Assembly (NCBI RefSeq): GCF_025370785.1 | Contig: NZ_JAMXFA010000009.1 | Coordinates: 1 to 64,000 of the forward strand | DNA: 64,000 nt | Direction: 5' to 3' | DNA from: Laspinema olomoucense D3b | Lineage (GTDB): Bacteria; Cyanobacteriota; Cyanobacteriia; Cyanobacteriales; Laspinemataceae | Shown here: positions 9,355 to 19,100 of the stretch, in pieces | Layout: each line of letters starts with the position of its first letter | Numbering within the stretch: position 1 is the stretch's first letter | Program-made: the position numbers and the translations under genes | Notes under the pieces: model-generated | Seen by the model: only the letters and a program-made list of their open reading frames with translations | Told to the model about the DNA's origin: nothing | Database searches by the model: none

Positions 9355-12048
9355 ATGGTAATGCAGGGTTATAGTCCCAAATCGGGGCAGATAGTCAATG
9401 GATTTGAAGATAATAACGGCGATCGCCTCATGATTCGTCCGATTGGGATTATCCTCAATCCCGCAGGCGTTGCCTTAGTCACCGCAGGAGAGGTGTTAGA
9501 ACTGACAGCAACCATTACCAATCAAGGTTCTGTCAGTGCCATCATTGATGTGTTCATCGCTGAAACCTCCCAACCTGTTCATCAGTGGTTTATTTGTCCT
9601 CGGGAACGACTAGCCTTAAGTCCAGGACAAGCCAGTGAAGTCGTGTTTCAGGTCCAAATTCCCGTGGATGCCATCCCTGGCACCTACGACTATACCCTGG
9701 TCATTGATGCGCCTCAGCATTACCCCGAAGAAACCCCCATTGACCAAAAGGTGCGACTACAGGTCATGCCCTTCATTCAAGAAGCGCGGACCGTCAGCGA
9801 CCCCACCTTTACCCTCCAACCCCCCACCAGTTCCGTCTCCCCCGCCCTCCTGCAACCGGGACAACCCCTGGAACTCCAGGTCACCGTTCATAACCGTTCC
9901 GACCGGGTAGACCGCTTTTTTCTGACCTGTCCAGACCTGGAATCCCGGTGGTTTACCATCATCTACCCCGAAGGATTCCAGCAAGCAGGCATGGCGATCG
10001 CCTCGGAAGGTCTCGAACTCAATCCCGGGGATATCGGTCAAATCCTCCTCTTTATCAGCCCTCCTCCCGATACTTGGGCCGGAGTTTATGCCCCCACAAT
10101 TCGGGTTTACTCCGCCAACAATCCGAACCTCGCCCTGTTGGATGTCGTTTACCTCCAGATTGCTCCCCTGCATCTGGTCACCGTCGAACTGCTCTCCCTC
10201 GTTGCCAAAATTAAGCGCGAGGCCGGACTGTTTGAACTGCGCTTATCTAATCAGGGAAATGTCATCCGCGAAATTGCTATCCATGCCAAAGGTACGGATG
10301 AAGAAGACATTTGTACTTATACCATTACCCCTCCCGTAGTCCGAATCTTACCCGGAACCTCAGTTACGGTCGGGGTTTCGGTCAAACCGACGAAGGGTTG
10401 GCGGCCTTTCTTCGGGCGGATGATTAATTTCAGCATTGAACTCGAAGATCTGCAACAGTTCCCCTTAATTAACGATCGCTTTCAAGCTTCCGTATTCTGG
10501 GAACCGCGTCCCTGGTGGCAATTTTTGCCCATCGTTATCTTGATGTCCGCCAGTGTTGCCGCCCTGATTTTTCTGATTTGGTGGCTGTTAACTCGCCCCC
10601 CAGTGCGCGCACAAGTCATGCAATTTTCCCCAGAAAGCAATTCTTATCAAGAACTTAATAATGAGGCCATTCGCCTCAATTGGACGATTTCTAATCCCAA
10701 TCACCTCAAAACTGTAACTGTGGTGGGGTTTTCTCCCGATGGAAGAGTCAGAAGTGGACCGTTTATTTACGAGTTTACCCCAGGATTGCCTAATGCCTTG
10801 GATCGGTTTTGTACCCAAGGAGAACAACTGATTTGCCGCAATGTTTGGACGGACGCTAGGGAGGCGGGGGATTATGTATTTGAACTGAGCGCTATTCCGA
10901 TTAATCCCAAGGCGGAGACGCAAACTATCCGCACCAATCCTATTCGGATTTTACCCGTTCCTGAACCCAAAATTGAGGAATTGTCCTCCACTCAACCTGT
11001 CTACCAAGAGCGCCTGTTGCCCCCGGGAACCCCCGCCAACCCCCCACAATCTACCCCGAGGGCTACCCAAACCGCCACCCAGAGTAATCGGATTCTGTTA
11101 AATTGGACGCTTTCTCATCCGGATCAGATTCAACAAATCAACTTGCTCGGGTTGGGTCCTGATGGCACGGTTAAAAGTGTGGAAAAGCGCTATAACTTTG
11201 CCGAGGGAATTCCGGAAGAGTTGCGGGGATTTTGTTCAGAAAATCCGGCGAGTCGTCAAGTTATTTGTGCCAATGTTCCCACTGATGCTATTCAACCCGG
11301 GGACTATATTTTTCACTTAACAGTTATTCCTAAAAAAGGACAACCGGAACAATTAGAAACCCGCCGAACCAATACGATTAAAATTCTGGCTCAAAAGATT
11401 CCGACGCGGATTGTGGAATTTACTTTTAATGGACAACCCGCTCCCCCGAAATTGGTTAGACAAGCCAATCCTAAACAAACTTCGCTGATGATTTCCTGGA
11501 AGGTAGAAGGGGGGAATGGGATGAAAGTTGAACTGCTACCGGCCCCGGGAACGGTGCCTCGGGAAGGGAGAATGCCCTATCCCGTGAGTCAACAAGCGGG
11601 CAGTGAAACGATTACTCTTTCTGTCACCGATGAAGAGGGCAACCAACAACAGCGATCGGTAATTATCGAGACTTTAGCACCCCCGCCACCCCCAGAAATC
11701 GTGGAAGTTCCGCCACCCCCGGCAGTCGAACAAGCCCCCGCAATGGTTCCCACTCCAGGGGCCGCAGCCGGTGCAGAGGGTGACCCTGCTGCTACTCCCG
11801 CCCCCGGGACTCCAGACGCAGCCTTGGTCATTCCCGCACCGCCTACCCCGGGCGGTACTGTGGGTCCACCCCCCGGAGAACTCCCGGTTCCTGGGGCAAA
11901 TCTGCCCGGTGGTATTGATCCCGCAGCCCCAGGAGGAACCCCCGATGGTGCTGCGGATGCAGCAGAGGAACCCCCCAAAGAACCGGGTCCCAAGTTCTTT
12001 GAGACTCAACCCCTTGCACCAGCAGAATTGCCTCCCCAATTCAATTGA
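9355..12048 (+). CDS. Ig-like repeat protein with one membrane helix and Pro-rich tail, candidate CIS anchor
   Basis: An 897-residue protein. AAGGAG lies 9 bases before the start. Residues about 20-380 are Ig-like/NEW3-type beta domains (PAGVALVTAGEVLELTATIT; LLQPGQPLELQVTVHNRSD). A hydrophobic helix spans about 388-412 (LPIVILMSASVAALIFLIWW). Two related domains follow, each with a 'LNWT(I/L)S.P....' start and a paired-cysteine block (FCTQGEQLICRNV and FCSENPASRQVICANV) near 482 and 624. A third Ig-like segment and a long Pro/Ala/Gly-rich tail (about 770-897) end the protein. It follows the WD40-bearing relative with which it shares the Ig-TM plan. A joint role in fixing the injection machine to a membrane is plausible but unproven. 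High GC in the tail creates long antisense frames that are not genes. Confidence 0.75.
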   Translation: MVMQGYSPKSGQIVNGFEDNNGDRLMIRPIGIILNPAGVALVTAGEVLELTATITNQGSVSAIIDVFIAETSQPVHQWFICPRERLALSPGQASEVVFQVQIPVDAIPGTYDYTLVIDAPQHYPEETPIDQKVRLQVMPFIQEARTVSDPTFTLQPPTSSVSPALLQPGQPLELQVTVHNRSDRVDRFFLTCPDLESRWFTIIYPEGFQQAGMAIASEGLELNPGDIGQILLFISPPPDTWAGVYAPTIRVYSANNPNLALLDVVYLQIAPLHLVTVELLSLVAKIKREAGLFELRLSNQGNVIREIAIHAKGTDEEDICTYTITPPVVRILPGTSVTVGVSVKPTKGWRPFFGRMINFSIELEDLQQFPLINDRFQASVFWEPRPWWQFLPIVILMSASVAALIFLIWWLLTRPPVRAQVMQFSPESNSYQELNNEAIRLNWTISNPNHLKTVTVVGFSPDGRVRSGPFIYEFTPGLPNALDRFCTQGEQLICRNVWTDAREAGDYVFELSAIPINPKAETQTIRTNPIRILPVPEPKIEELSSTQPVYQERLLPPGTPANPPQSTPRATQTATQSNRILLNWTLSHPDQIQQINLLGLGPDGTVKSVEKRYNFAEGIPEELRGFCSENPASRQVICANVPTDAIQPGDYIFHLTVIPKKGQPEQLETRRTNTIKILAQKIPTRIVEFTFNGQPAPPKLVRQANPKQTSLMISWKVEGGNGMKVELLPAPGTVPREGRMPYPVSQQAGSETITLSVTDEEGNQQQRSVIIETLAPPPPPEIVEVPPPPAVEQAPAMVPTPGAAAGAEGDPAATPAPGTPDAALVIPAPPTPGGTVGPPPGELPVPGANLPGGIDPAAPGGTPDGAADAAEEPPKEPGPKFFETQPLAPAELPPQFN

Positions 12049-12099
12049 ATTTGTCATTTGTCATTTGTCATTTGTCATTTGTCATTTGTCATTGGTTGT
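12049..12099. repeat. ATTTGTC heptamer array
   Basis: Six or more ATTTGTC-type units begin directly after the stop of the Ig-like gene and fade into TTGGTTGTTGG. The array separates that gene from the pentapeptide-repeat gene. Confidence 0.9.
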
Positions 12100-12206
12100 T
12101 GGAGGCTGTTTCTACTTGGCTTCTCACCCTGAAGCTGGCGGGGTTGAAAAATATCTGTCTTGAACGTAATAGTTATGTTTACCCCCAGAAAAACAGGTTA
12201 ATGAAC

Positions 12207-13727
12207 ATGAAAAAATCCAGCCTGCACATTCCCATCTTTTGTTATTGGTTATTGGTCATTGGTCATTGGTCCTTATTTTCCCTAATTTCCCTCCCTATTC
12301 CTGTCTTTGCTGCTAAGGGTTCGGATGTCGCTAAATTGCAAGAAACGCGTCAATGTAACGAATGCAACCTCCAAGAAGCGAATTTGATGGGGGCGGAACT
12401 TCAGGGTGCGGATATGTCCGATTCTAACTTGCGATTAACGAATCTCAGAGGCGCTAAACTTGATGGGGCGAACTTGTCGCGATCGCAAATGTTCCAAGCG
12501 GATTTCAGCAATGCCACCCTCGGCAGCGCCAACCTAGAACAAGCGCATTTAGAAAAAGCTATATTCACCGGGGCAACCTTATTTAGAGCCAACCTTAATC
12601 AAGCAAATTTAGAAAAGGCCGAACTCTTAGGCGCTAATCTTAATTCCGCTAGTTTAGAAGTCGCTAATTTAAAAGAAGCTAATTTAGAAAATGCCGAATT
12701 ACAAGACGCCACTCTACCTCGGGCTAATTTAGAAAAAGCTAATTTAAAAAATGCTAATTTAAAAAATGCCAACTTATTGGGCGCTAATTTAAAAGAAGTT
12801 AACTTAGAAAATGCCGACTTAGAAGGTGCAAATCTCAGTAGCGCCAACTTAGAAGAAGCAAAATTATTTAGAACCCATCTCAAAGGCACTATCTTGAATA
12901 ACGAAACGATTCTCGATAGTAAATGGCAGTTTATTTGGACCGTAGTCAATCAACCCTTAGCCGGTCAAACCCTTGCCGGAAGTGACTTATCCGGCGCAAA
13001 TCTCCAAGGGATGAACTTAACGGGCATCAATTTAGAGGGGGCGAACTTGGAGGGCGCTTCCTTATTTATGTCTAACTTAGAACGGGCGAATCTGACTGGA
13101 GTCAATTTAACCCAATCTTATCTCCATTATACCGATTTCACTTCAGCCAATCTCGTTGGAGCAAATCTACAGCGGGCTGATTTACGTCATAGTATTTTAT
13201 TAGGAACTGATTTAACCCGCGCCGATTTGAGTTATACCAATTTCCAAGGAGCCAATCTGAGGGATAGTAATCTATTTGCTGCTAATTTAGAACAAGCTGA
13301 TTTAGGCAATGTTAACCTATTGGGCGCAAATTTAGGAAATGCCAATCTGCGGGATATTAAAATTAATGAAGAAACAGCCATAGAAAGTCAATGGCTATTT
13401 ATTTTGGACCTGATTAAAAATGGGGCAGAAAACCAGGATTTAACTGATGCAAATCTGGTAGAAGCCAATTTAAGTGGGATTAACTTAAAAGGCGCGAGAC
13501 TGACCAATGCCAATTTGCAAGGAGCCGATTTAAGTCTGGCGAATCTGGAAAGCGCCCATTTATTTGGGGCAAACCTGCAAAATGCCAATTTAAGTGGAGC
13601 GAATTTAACGGCAGCAAATCTGGGTGGGGCAAATTTGACCGGGGCAAATTTAGAAGGGGTGAATTTGAATCAGGTTTATCTGTGTAATGCGATTATGCCC
13701 AATGGTATCGAAAATCGCTGCAATTGA
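12207..13727 (+). CDS. Exported pentapeptide-repeat protein
   Basis: A protein of about 506 residues that starts at ATG 12207, with an alternative in-frame ATG at 12201. A signal peptide is visible: MKKSS, a hydrophobic core, and a likely cut after LPIPVFA. The rest is almost entirely A(D/N)LXX pentapeptides in three blocks (about residues 50-230, 252-385, 415-500), such as LEGANLSSANLEEAKLF. These are separated by two similar spacers containing NNETILDSKWQFIW and NEETAIESQWLFIL. Such repeats fold into a right-handed quadrilateral beta helix. A cysteine pair (CNECN) lies near the mature start. Export to the periplasm or thylakoid lumen is likely; the partner is unknown. The signal-peptide core is encoded by heptamer repeats (see the separate entry). 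It lies in the CIS region but has no known CIS role. Confidence 0.85.
   Translation: MKKSSLHIPIFCYWLLVIGHWSLFSLISLPIPVFAAKGSDVAKLQETRQCNECNLQEANLMGAELQGADMSDSNLRLTNLRGAKLDGANLSRSQMFQADFSNATLGSANLEQAHLEKAIFTGATLFRANLNQANLEKAELLGANLNSASLEVANLKEANLENAELQDATLPRANLEKANLKNANLKNANLLGANLKEVNLENADLEGANLSSANLEEAKLFRTHLKGTILNNETILDSKWQFIWTVVNQPLAGQTLAGSDLSGANLQGMNLTGINLEGANLEGASLFMSNLERANLTGVNLTQSYLHYTDFTSANLVGANLQRADLRHSILLGTDLTRADLSYTNFQGANLRDSNLFAANLEQADLGNVNLLGANLGNANLRDIKINEETAIESQWLFILDLIKNGAENQDLTDANLVEANLSGINLKGARLTNANLQGADLSLANLESAHLFGANLQNANLSGANLTAANLGGANLTGANLEGVNLNQVYLCNAIMPNGIENRCN
12238..12272. repeat. Heptamer repeats inside the coding sequence, encoding a signal-peptide core
   Basis: TTATTGG/TTATTGG/TCATTGG/TCATTGG-type units lie within the pentapeptide-repeat gene. 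Read in frame they give CYWLLVIGHWSLFS, which is the hydrophobic core of the signal peptide. The same units form non-coding arrays elsewhere in the window. Confidence 0.85.
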
Positions 13728-13773
13728 AGAAGAAACCAAGCTAAATCAGTGATGACAAAAGCAGGGAAATACT

Positions 13774-15468
13774 ATGAATAAACAGCTTGAAAAAACCGGA
13801 AGAAATTCAGTAAAAATAGGGGTATCTGTTCTATTGATGATGGCGGGGATGGGGACAGGAGGCGGCAACTCCAGGTTGTTGGCACAGGAAGGGTTAGAGG
13901 ATTTTTCCCATTGGGCGGGGTTATGTCGAACCTTGCTGGAACAAGCGCAATATGAGCAGGCAGTCGCCGCCTGTGATAGCGCGATCGCCTTGAATACCAA
14001 TGACCCCATCGTCTGGAGCGATCGCGGGGATGCCTTATTTGCCTTGAAGCAGTACGCCGAAGCTGTCGCCGCCTACAACCAAGCCATTGAACGCGACCCC
14101 AACAATTCCCTCTTACTCACAAAACGCTGTTCCGGTGCAGTCGAACTGAGTCAATATGAAGAGGCAGTTGCCTCCTGTGACACTGCCTTACGCATGGATA
14201 ACAACTGGGAAACCCAATCCCCTGCCGTCGCTTGGTATCATCGCGGTGTCGCCTTGAGTCGTTCGGGTCAAATTGAAGAAGCCCTCGCTTCCTACGAATG
14301 GGCGATTAAAATCAATCCCAACTATTCCATCGCCTTAGCGGGACGATGCGCCATTCTCTCGGAATTGGGACAAGGCGCAGAAGCACTGACTGCTTGCGAT
14401 CGCGCCTTGCAAGTCAATGAAAATTGGGGAACCCTCAACCCCGCCATTGCCTGGGCGAATAAAGCTAGACTGCTCAAATCCCAAAGACGCTATGACGAAG
14501 CCTTAGCCGCCTATGATCGCGCCTTGGGACTGGAACCTAATGACGCTGTATCCTGGACCGAACAAGGCATTATCCTCGGCATCCTCGGCAGACATCCGGA
14601 AGCGCAACTCTCCTTCCAATGGGCGGTCAAAATCAATCCTAAATCTTCCTTTACCTTGCTGCATCAATGCGCTAACTTGAACCGATTGGGCAGCTATGAA
14701 CCGGCAAAAGCGGCTTGTGAAATGGCACTACAGGAGGGAGATGGCAACTGGGGCGACTTGGGACCGGCTTATGCCTGGGTGCAGTTAGCCAATGCGTTGA
14801 CGGGACTGGAAAGTTATGAAGAATCCCTGGCAGCTTCTAATAAGGCGATCGGACTCAATCCCCAGTTAGCCGATGCTTGGAGTAATCGCAGCGTTCCCCT
14901 GTGGCATTTGAACCGAGAACAAGAAGCCTTAGCTGCTACGGAACGGGCGATCGCGATCGCCCCAGGGTCATCCTTAGCCTGGTTTAACCAAGGGCGAATT
15001 CTCACCGGATTAGGCCGATATGACGAAGCCGTGGATGCGTACAATCGCGCCTTGAGAGGGGATGCCAATGTAGGCGATCGGCCCACAATGGCGGATATTT
15101 GGGTAAATCAGAGTGCCGTTCTCTATCGCTTAGAGCGCTATGCCGAAGCCGTCGCCTCCGCCGACAGCGCCCTAGGAATGGCCCCAGAATCCGCCCCCGC
15201 CCTCTATAATCGCGCCCTCGGACTGATGGCATTGCGCCGCTATGGAGAAGCCGTCACCACCTACGAACGCGCTATTCAAGTTAATGCGGAAAATGCTGAT
15301 TTTTGGGCGGGCAAAGGCATCGCCCTAAGATTTTTAGAAGAGTATGGGGATGCTTTAGCGGCGACGCAAAAAGCATTGGAACTGAATCCTACTCATTCTC
15401 AAGCTTTGATTAATCAAGAAATTATTCTGGAGGAGATGAAGCAGCCGAATCCGACTTCTCAGAATTAG
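13774..15468 (+). CDS. Exported tetratricopeptide-repeat protein
   Basis: A 564-residue protein with a probable signal peptide (about 1-37, hydrophobic VSVLLMMAGMGTGGG, then LLAQEG). More than ten TPR-like units follow, with the usual A/G and A/P positions, for example YDEALAAYDRALGLEPNDAVSW and YAEAVASADSALGMAPESAPAL. Several units contain cysteines in the AVAACDSAIAL pattern and repeat in a longer two-unit cycle, which points to growth by internal duplication. TPR solenoids make protein contacts; no enzymatic domain is present. It begins 46 bases after the pentapeptide gene on the same strand, so the two exported proteins may be co-expressed. A direct role in the injection system is not shown. 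Confidence 0.85.
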   Translation: MNKQLEKTGRNSVKIGVSVLLMMAGMGTGGGNSRLLAQEGLEDFSHWAGLCRTLLEQAQYEQAVAACDSAIALNTNDPIVWSDRGDALFALKQYAEAVAAYNQAIERDPNNSLLLTKRCSGAVELSQYEEAVASCDTALRMDNNWETQSPAVAWYHRGVALSRSGQIEEALASYEWAIKINPNYSIALAGRCAILSELGQGAEALTACDRALQVNENWGTLNPAIAWANKARLLKSQRRYDEALAAYDRALGLEPNDAVSWTEQGIILGILGRHPEAQLSFQWAVKINPKSSFTLLHQCANLNRLGSYEPAKAACEMALQEGDGNWGDLGPAYAWVQLANALTGLESYEESLAASNKAIGLNPQLADAWSNRSVPLWHLNREQEALAATERAIAIAPGSSLAWFNQGRILTGLGRYDEAVDAYNRALRGDANVGDRPTMADIWVNQSAVLYRLERYAEAVASADSALGMAPESAPALYNRALGLMALRRYGEAVTTYERAIQVNAENADFWAGKGIALRFLEEYGDALAATQKALELNPTHSQALINQEIILEEMKQPNPTSQN

Positions 15469-15487
15469 GGATGGGAGTGAGGTGGAA

Positions 15488-15530
15488 TGAACCACTGATT
15501 TCACGGATTGTCACAGAGGCGCAGAAGAGG
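15488..15530. repeat. Dispersed interspersed-repeat copy (reverse orientation)
   Basis: GAACCACTGATTTCACGGAT followed by TGTCACAGAGGC is the reverse complement of the element also seen at 2326-2349, 20053-20133 and 22450-22478. It lies downstream of the TPR gene. Such elements are common intergenic repeats in bacteria; no coding function. Confidence 0.7.
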
Positions 15531-15552
15531 CGATCGCTTATGGATTCCAAAA

Positions 15553-15585
15553 TTCGGGCTAAACCTCTAGACAATTTAGCCCGGA
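15553..15585. promoter_or_regulatory. Inverted repeat upstream of the HTH gene, possible operator
   Basis: CGGGCTAAA (15555-15563) and TTTAGCCCG (15575-15583) form a perfect 9-bp inverted repeat with an 11-base loop, extendable by two pairs. It is not followed by a T-tract, so a terminator is less likely. It lies 45 bases before the start of a small HTH protein, where an autoregulatory operator would be expected (inference). Confidence 0.4.
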
Positions 15586-15627
15586 ACTGTCATAATCAAC
15601 TATTACGCTGTTGTTGTAATACTTGCC

Positions 15628-16044
15628 ATGCTAGTCGGAACCAACGAAGCCGCCAAGTTATTGGGAATTTCCAGCCCCCGAGTTAGACGTTTGCTCCTGG
15701 ATGGGAGAATTCATGGAGCTTATAAAATTAGCAATGTTTGGGTGATTCCCCTGAAAGATGGAATGCCCGTGCTCAGCAAGGGGAAGCGCGGCCCAAAGCC
15801 AACGTGGCAAGCCATCCGCCGGGAGGTGATGACTTGCATTCATATCAACCGGAGTCGGATTAGCCAAAATTACAAGCATGGGCAAAATTTGCCGGTCATT
15901 GGGGTTAAACGCGGCAGCAGTAAGCAATATGGCTATGAGGTAGAAGTGACCGGACCCTGCCGAGTGGTGTATCGACCGGATCAGCCGAAAGACTGTGGAG
16001 CCAAGGTTTGGATTGAGACCCTTTCGCCGGTATTGGTTGCGTAG
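15628..16044 (+). CDS. Small excisionase-type helix-turn-helix protein
   Basis: A 138-residue protein whose first 50 residues match the MerR/excisionase-like HTH form. The elements are NEAAKLLGISSPRVRRLLLDG as the helix-turn-helix, then a short beta wing (AYKISNVWVIPLKD). The central basic part KRGPKPTWQAIRREVMT resembles a linker, and residues 85-138 contain a short beta-rich stretch I do not recognise (GYEVEVTGPCRVVYRPDQPK). Despite the excisionase-like fold there is no integrase next to it. A DNA-binding regulator of neighbouring genes is therefore more likely than a recombination factor. An inverted repeat 45 bases upstream could be its own site. It lies 100 bases before the DUF4157 candidate-cargo gene on the same strand, so control of that gene is possible (inference). 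Confidence 0.65.
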   Translation: MLVGTNEAAKLLGISSPRVRRLLLDGRIHGAYKISNVWVIPLKDGMPVLSKGKRGPKPTWQAIRREVMTCIHINRSRISQNYKHGQNLPVIGVKRGSSKQYGYEVEVTGPCRVVYRPDQPKDCGAKVWIETLSPVLVA

Positions 16045-16144
16045 GCGATCGCACCGTACCTAGACTTTAGTCGAATGGACGCGATCGCACTTTTAGGAGA
16101 AAGTAGACAAAATACTCTATCAATGCGATCGGCGAGGCTAGACT

Positions 16145-19100
16145 ATGGCAACCGGACGGCACATCCAGAAAAAAGGACAATCCAATACTACACAGACTCC
16201 CGCCACTGGGATGTTCAAACCCCGTCCCTTTGCCGAACCCGCCCAAACCGAATCAGCAACAACACCAGAAGTTCAGACACAAGTGGAATCGGGACAGGTA
16301 GGGGGCGATCGCTTGTCTCGCCTCGACGTTTCTGCACCCCCACCGATTCAACCCAAACTTACGATTGGGGCACCGGACGATAAATTTGAGCAAGAAGCCG
16401 ACACGATTGCTCGCAAAGTGGTCAAGCAAATTAGTGCGCCCACACCCCCGGATGCGAAGGGCGATGGTGGATCTTCTGTGCAACGTCAAATGTTCTCTAC
16501 ACCCTCAATCATGAGACTGACGGTGCAACGTCGGGAAGCGATCGAAGGAGGAGAGGCTTCGTCAGATTTGGAAAGCAGCATCAGCCAAGCTAAAAGTGGC
16601 GGGTCTCCACTAGATAATGCCATTCGTCCCAAGATGGAGAGCGCCTTTGGTACAGATTTTAGCAGCGTGCGGGTTCATACCGATGCAAATTCCGATACCT
16701 TAAATCGTTCTATTAGCGCTCGTGCTTTTACCACTGGGCAGCACATTTTCTTTAAGAAAGGGGAATATAATCCGAGCCATTCTGGGGGGCAGGAGTTGAT
16801 TGCCCATGAGTTAACTCATGTGGTGCAGCAGAATTCTAGTAAAGTGCAGCCGAAGTTAGAGAGCACAAGGATTCAGCGAACACCAACCGTGCAAAATGCT
16901 CCTGCTGTAGATCCAGGAAAAATTAACCAAGCCGCTGAGTATCTGCGTGAAGCGATGGAAGGTTGGGGAACTGATGAAGATCTCATTATGCGAACTCTCG
17001 ATAATAAAACTGCAGCAGAACTAGCGGCAATTGAAGAAAAATACCTGGAAATGTATGGTCGCACCCTTGAGTATGATTTGCGCGATGAGCTATCCGGAAA
17101 AGACTTAAACCAAGCAATGGGGTATTTATCTAAAGCCAGAGAAGAAAATAAAGCAAAAGTCACTGGCGTTGAAAAGAAAAATGATACTCAAGAGACTAAA
17201 GACTTAGTTAACTCTCAGGAGATGCTACAAGCTGCTGACGCTTTGTATAAAGCGATGGAAGGTTGGGGAACTGATGAAAAGACCATTATGAATACTTTAA
17301 GAGGGAAAACCCTCCAACAAATTGACGCAATTAAACGAGTCTATCTAGATCACTATGGAAGATCATTAGAACATGATCTAAAAGATGAACTCTCGGGAAA
17401 AGATTTAAAAGAAGCTTTAGCCTATTTAAGAGCTGACGCAGCAGAATCGGCAGCTAAAGGGCTAGAGAATTCATTGTCATGGCTTAATGACGACGAAGAA
17501 AAAATAGAAGAGATTTTGATGTCTCTCCCAAATAAAGAAATTGATGCGCTGCAGACCAATCATCCCGAAACAATCAAGAAGGTTCTTTCTAGTCTGGGCG
17601 GATTTGATAAGAAGGTAGTTCAAGCACTTTTAGCTAAGAATAAGCCTTTGGCTATTGCTTACCGCTTACAAGGCGCAATGAAAGGCGCGGGAACGGATGA
17701 AGAAGCCGTTCAAAAATATCTTAAGGAACATCAGACAGAGCTACCTAAGATTAAGGCAGCATATAAGAACATTACAAACAGAGATCTAGAAACAGATATC
17801 GATAGTGAATTTTCTGATAACTGGTTAACAGGTGCAGAAAAGACACTGACTAAATCCCTCCTTGAAACCGATCCTTATACCCAGGCGGCTGCCCGCATTT
17901 ATAACGCAGCCTATGGTTCCGGAACTAATGAAGCCGCAATTTACAACGAATTTAAAGGGAAGAGCAAAGAAGAATGCGACAAAATTAAGGAAGCCTATGA
18001 CAAGAATCATGGTGGGGAAGGTGCTTTCCAGAGAATGATTCACGATGAGTTTAGTGACCTTGGCTGGGGTAAGGAACTGACGAAAGTACAACAATACAGC
18101 ACAGATGGAAAACTCGATCCAGTCTTTGCTCTAAAAGACGCAATGAGTGGTACAGGAACTAACGAAGAGCAAATCAAGGAAATTCTCGGTGATAAGACAA
18201 AACAAGAAATTGAAGCTATCAAAGCTAGGTACAAAAAAGAGATAGGGCTGGACTTAGAGACAGAGCTGAAAAGTGAACTAGGTGGTCGGGATTGGCATGA
18301 AGTTAAGCTCATGCTAGGTGGAAAACCCGAAACTATGCAGGAAAAATGGCTGGTCATTAAAGCGAGGTACGACTTTGAAATTGGTGGAGGATCTTGGGCG
18401 TTTTCTCGTTGGGTTATGTCTTCTGCTCAAGATTTAGGGTTTACAACTAGCAAATTACAACTAGAAAAGCAATATGCGCGACTTCAGCAAATTTATGACG
18501 AGAAGACTGGTCTAAAAGATGGCTACACAGAGCAAGATTTCGAGCGAGTCTATAACTATACCGAGACAGATGTGAAGAACTATGAAGAAGCTAAAAACGC
18601 TGTCACAGATGCTATCGTCACAGGAGTAAATATTACAGCGGCAATTATAGCCACCTGCCTCACAGCCGGAACTGCAACTCCTTGGTTGGTAGCAGCCGTA
18701 ACAGCTGCAGGTGGTGCAATAGGGATAGCAATCAAATACGGCATACAGGGTGATGCTTACGGTGTAGAGGACTTTGGAATTGATGTGGTGGTCGTAGCAG
18801 TAACTGCTGCTCTAGCTGGATTAGCGGAATCGTCAAGCTTGGCAGACAAGCTGGATGAAATTGGGAAGGTGTTTGGAGAGAAAATGGCTGGTCAGGTATT
18901 GAAAGAATTTACATTTGGAGCTATTAAAGGTGCTGCCAACGATTCCCTTATCAAAGTTTTTGAAACTGTTTTGAAGAGTGACAAACTACGCGACAGTTTC
19001 TTAGATGCTTTGATGGAAATTGGTGATGAAGGACTGATTGCAGCTTATAAGGCAATCCTCAAAGCTGGTGTCGGAGGCTTGGCTGGACTCAAAAAGGGCG

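Noticed and set aside
11589-12057. Long antisense and alternate-frame reading frames opposite the Pro-rich tail
   Set aside because: They mirror the low-complexity GC-rich coding sequence on the plus strand and have no homology pattern or start signals.
12599-12949. Antisense frame opposite pentapeptide repeats
   Set aside because: Repetitive shadow of the A(D/N)LXX coding sequence.
15628-16044. Phage excisionase gene
   Set aside because: HTH fold is similar, but there is no integrase, attachment site or other phage recombination gene next to it.
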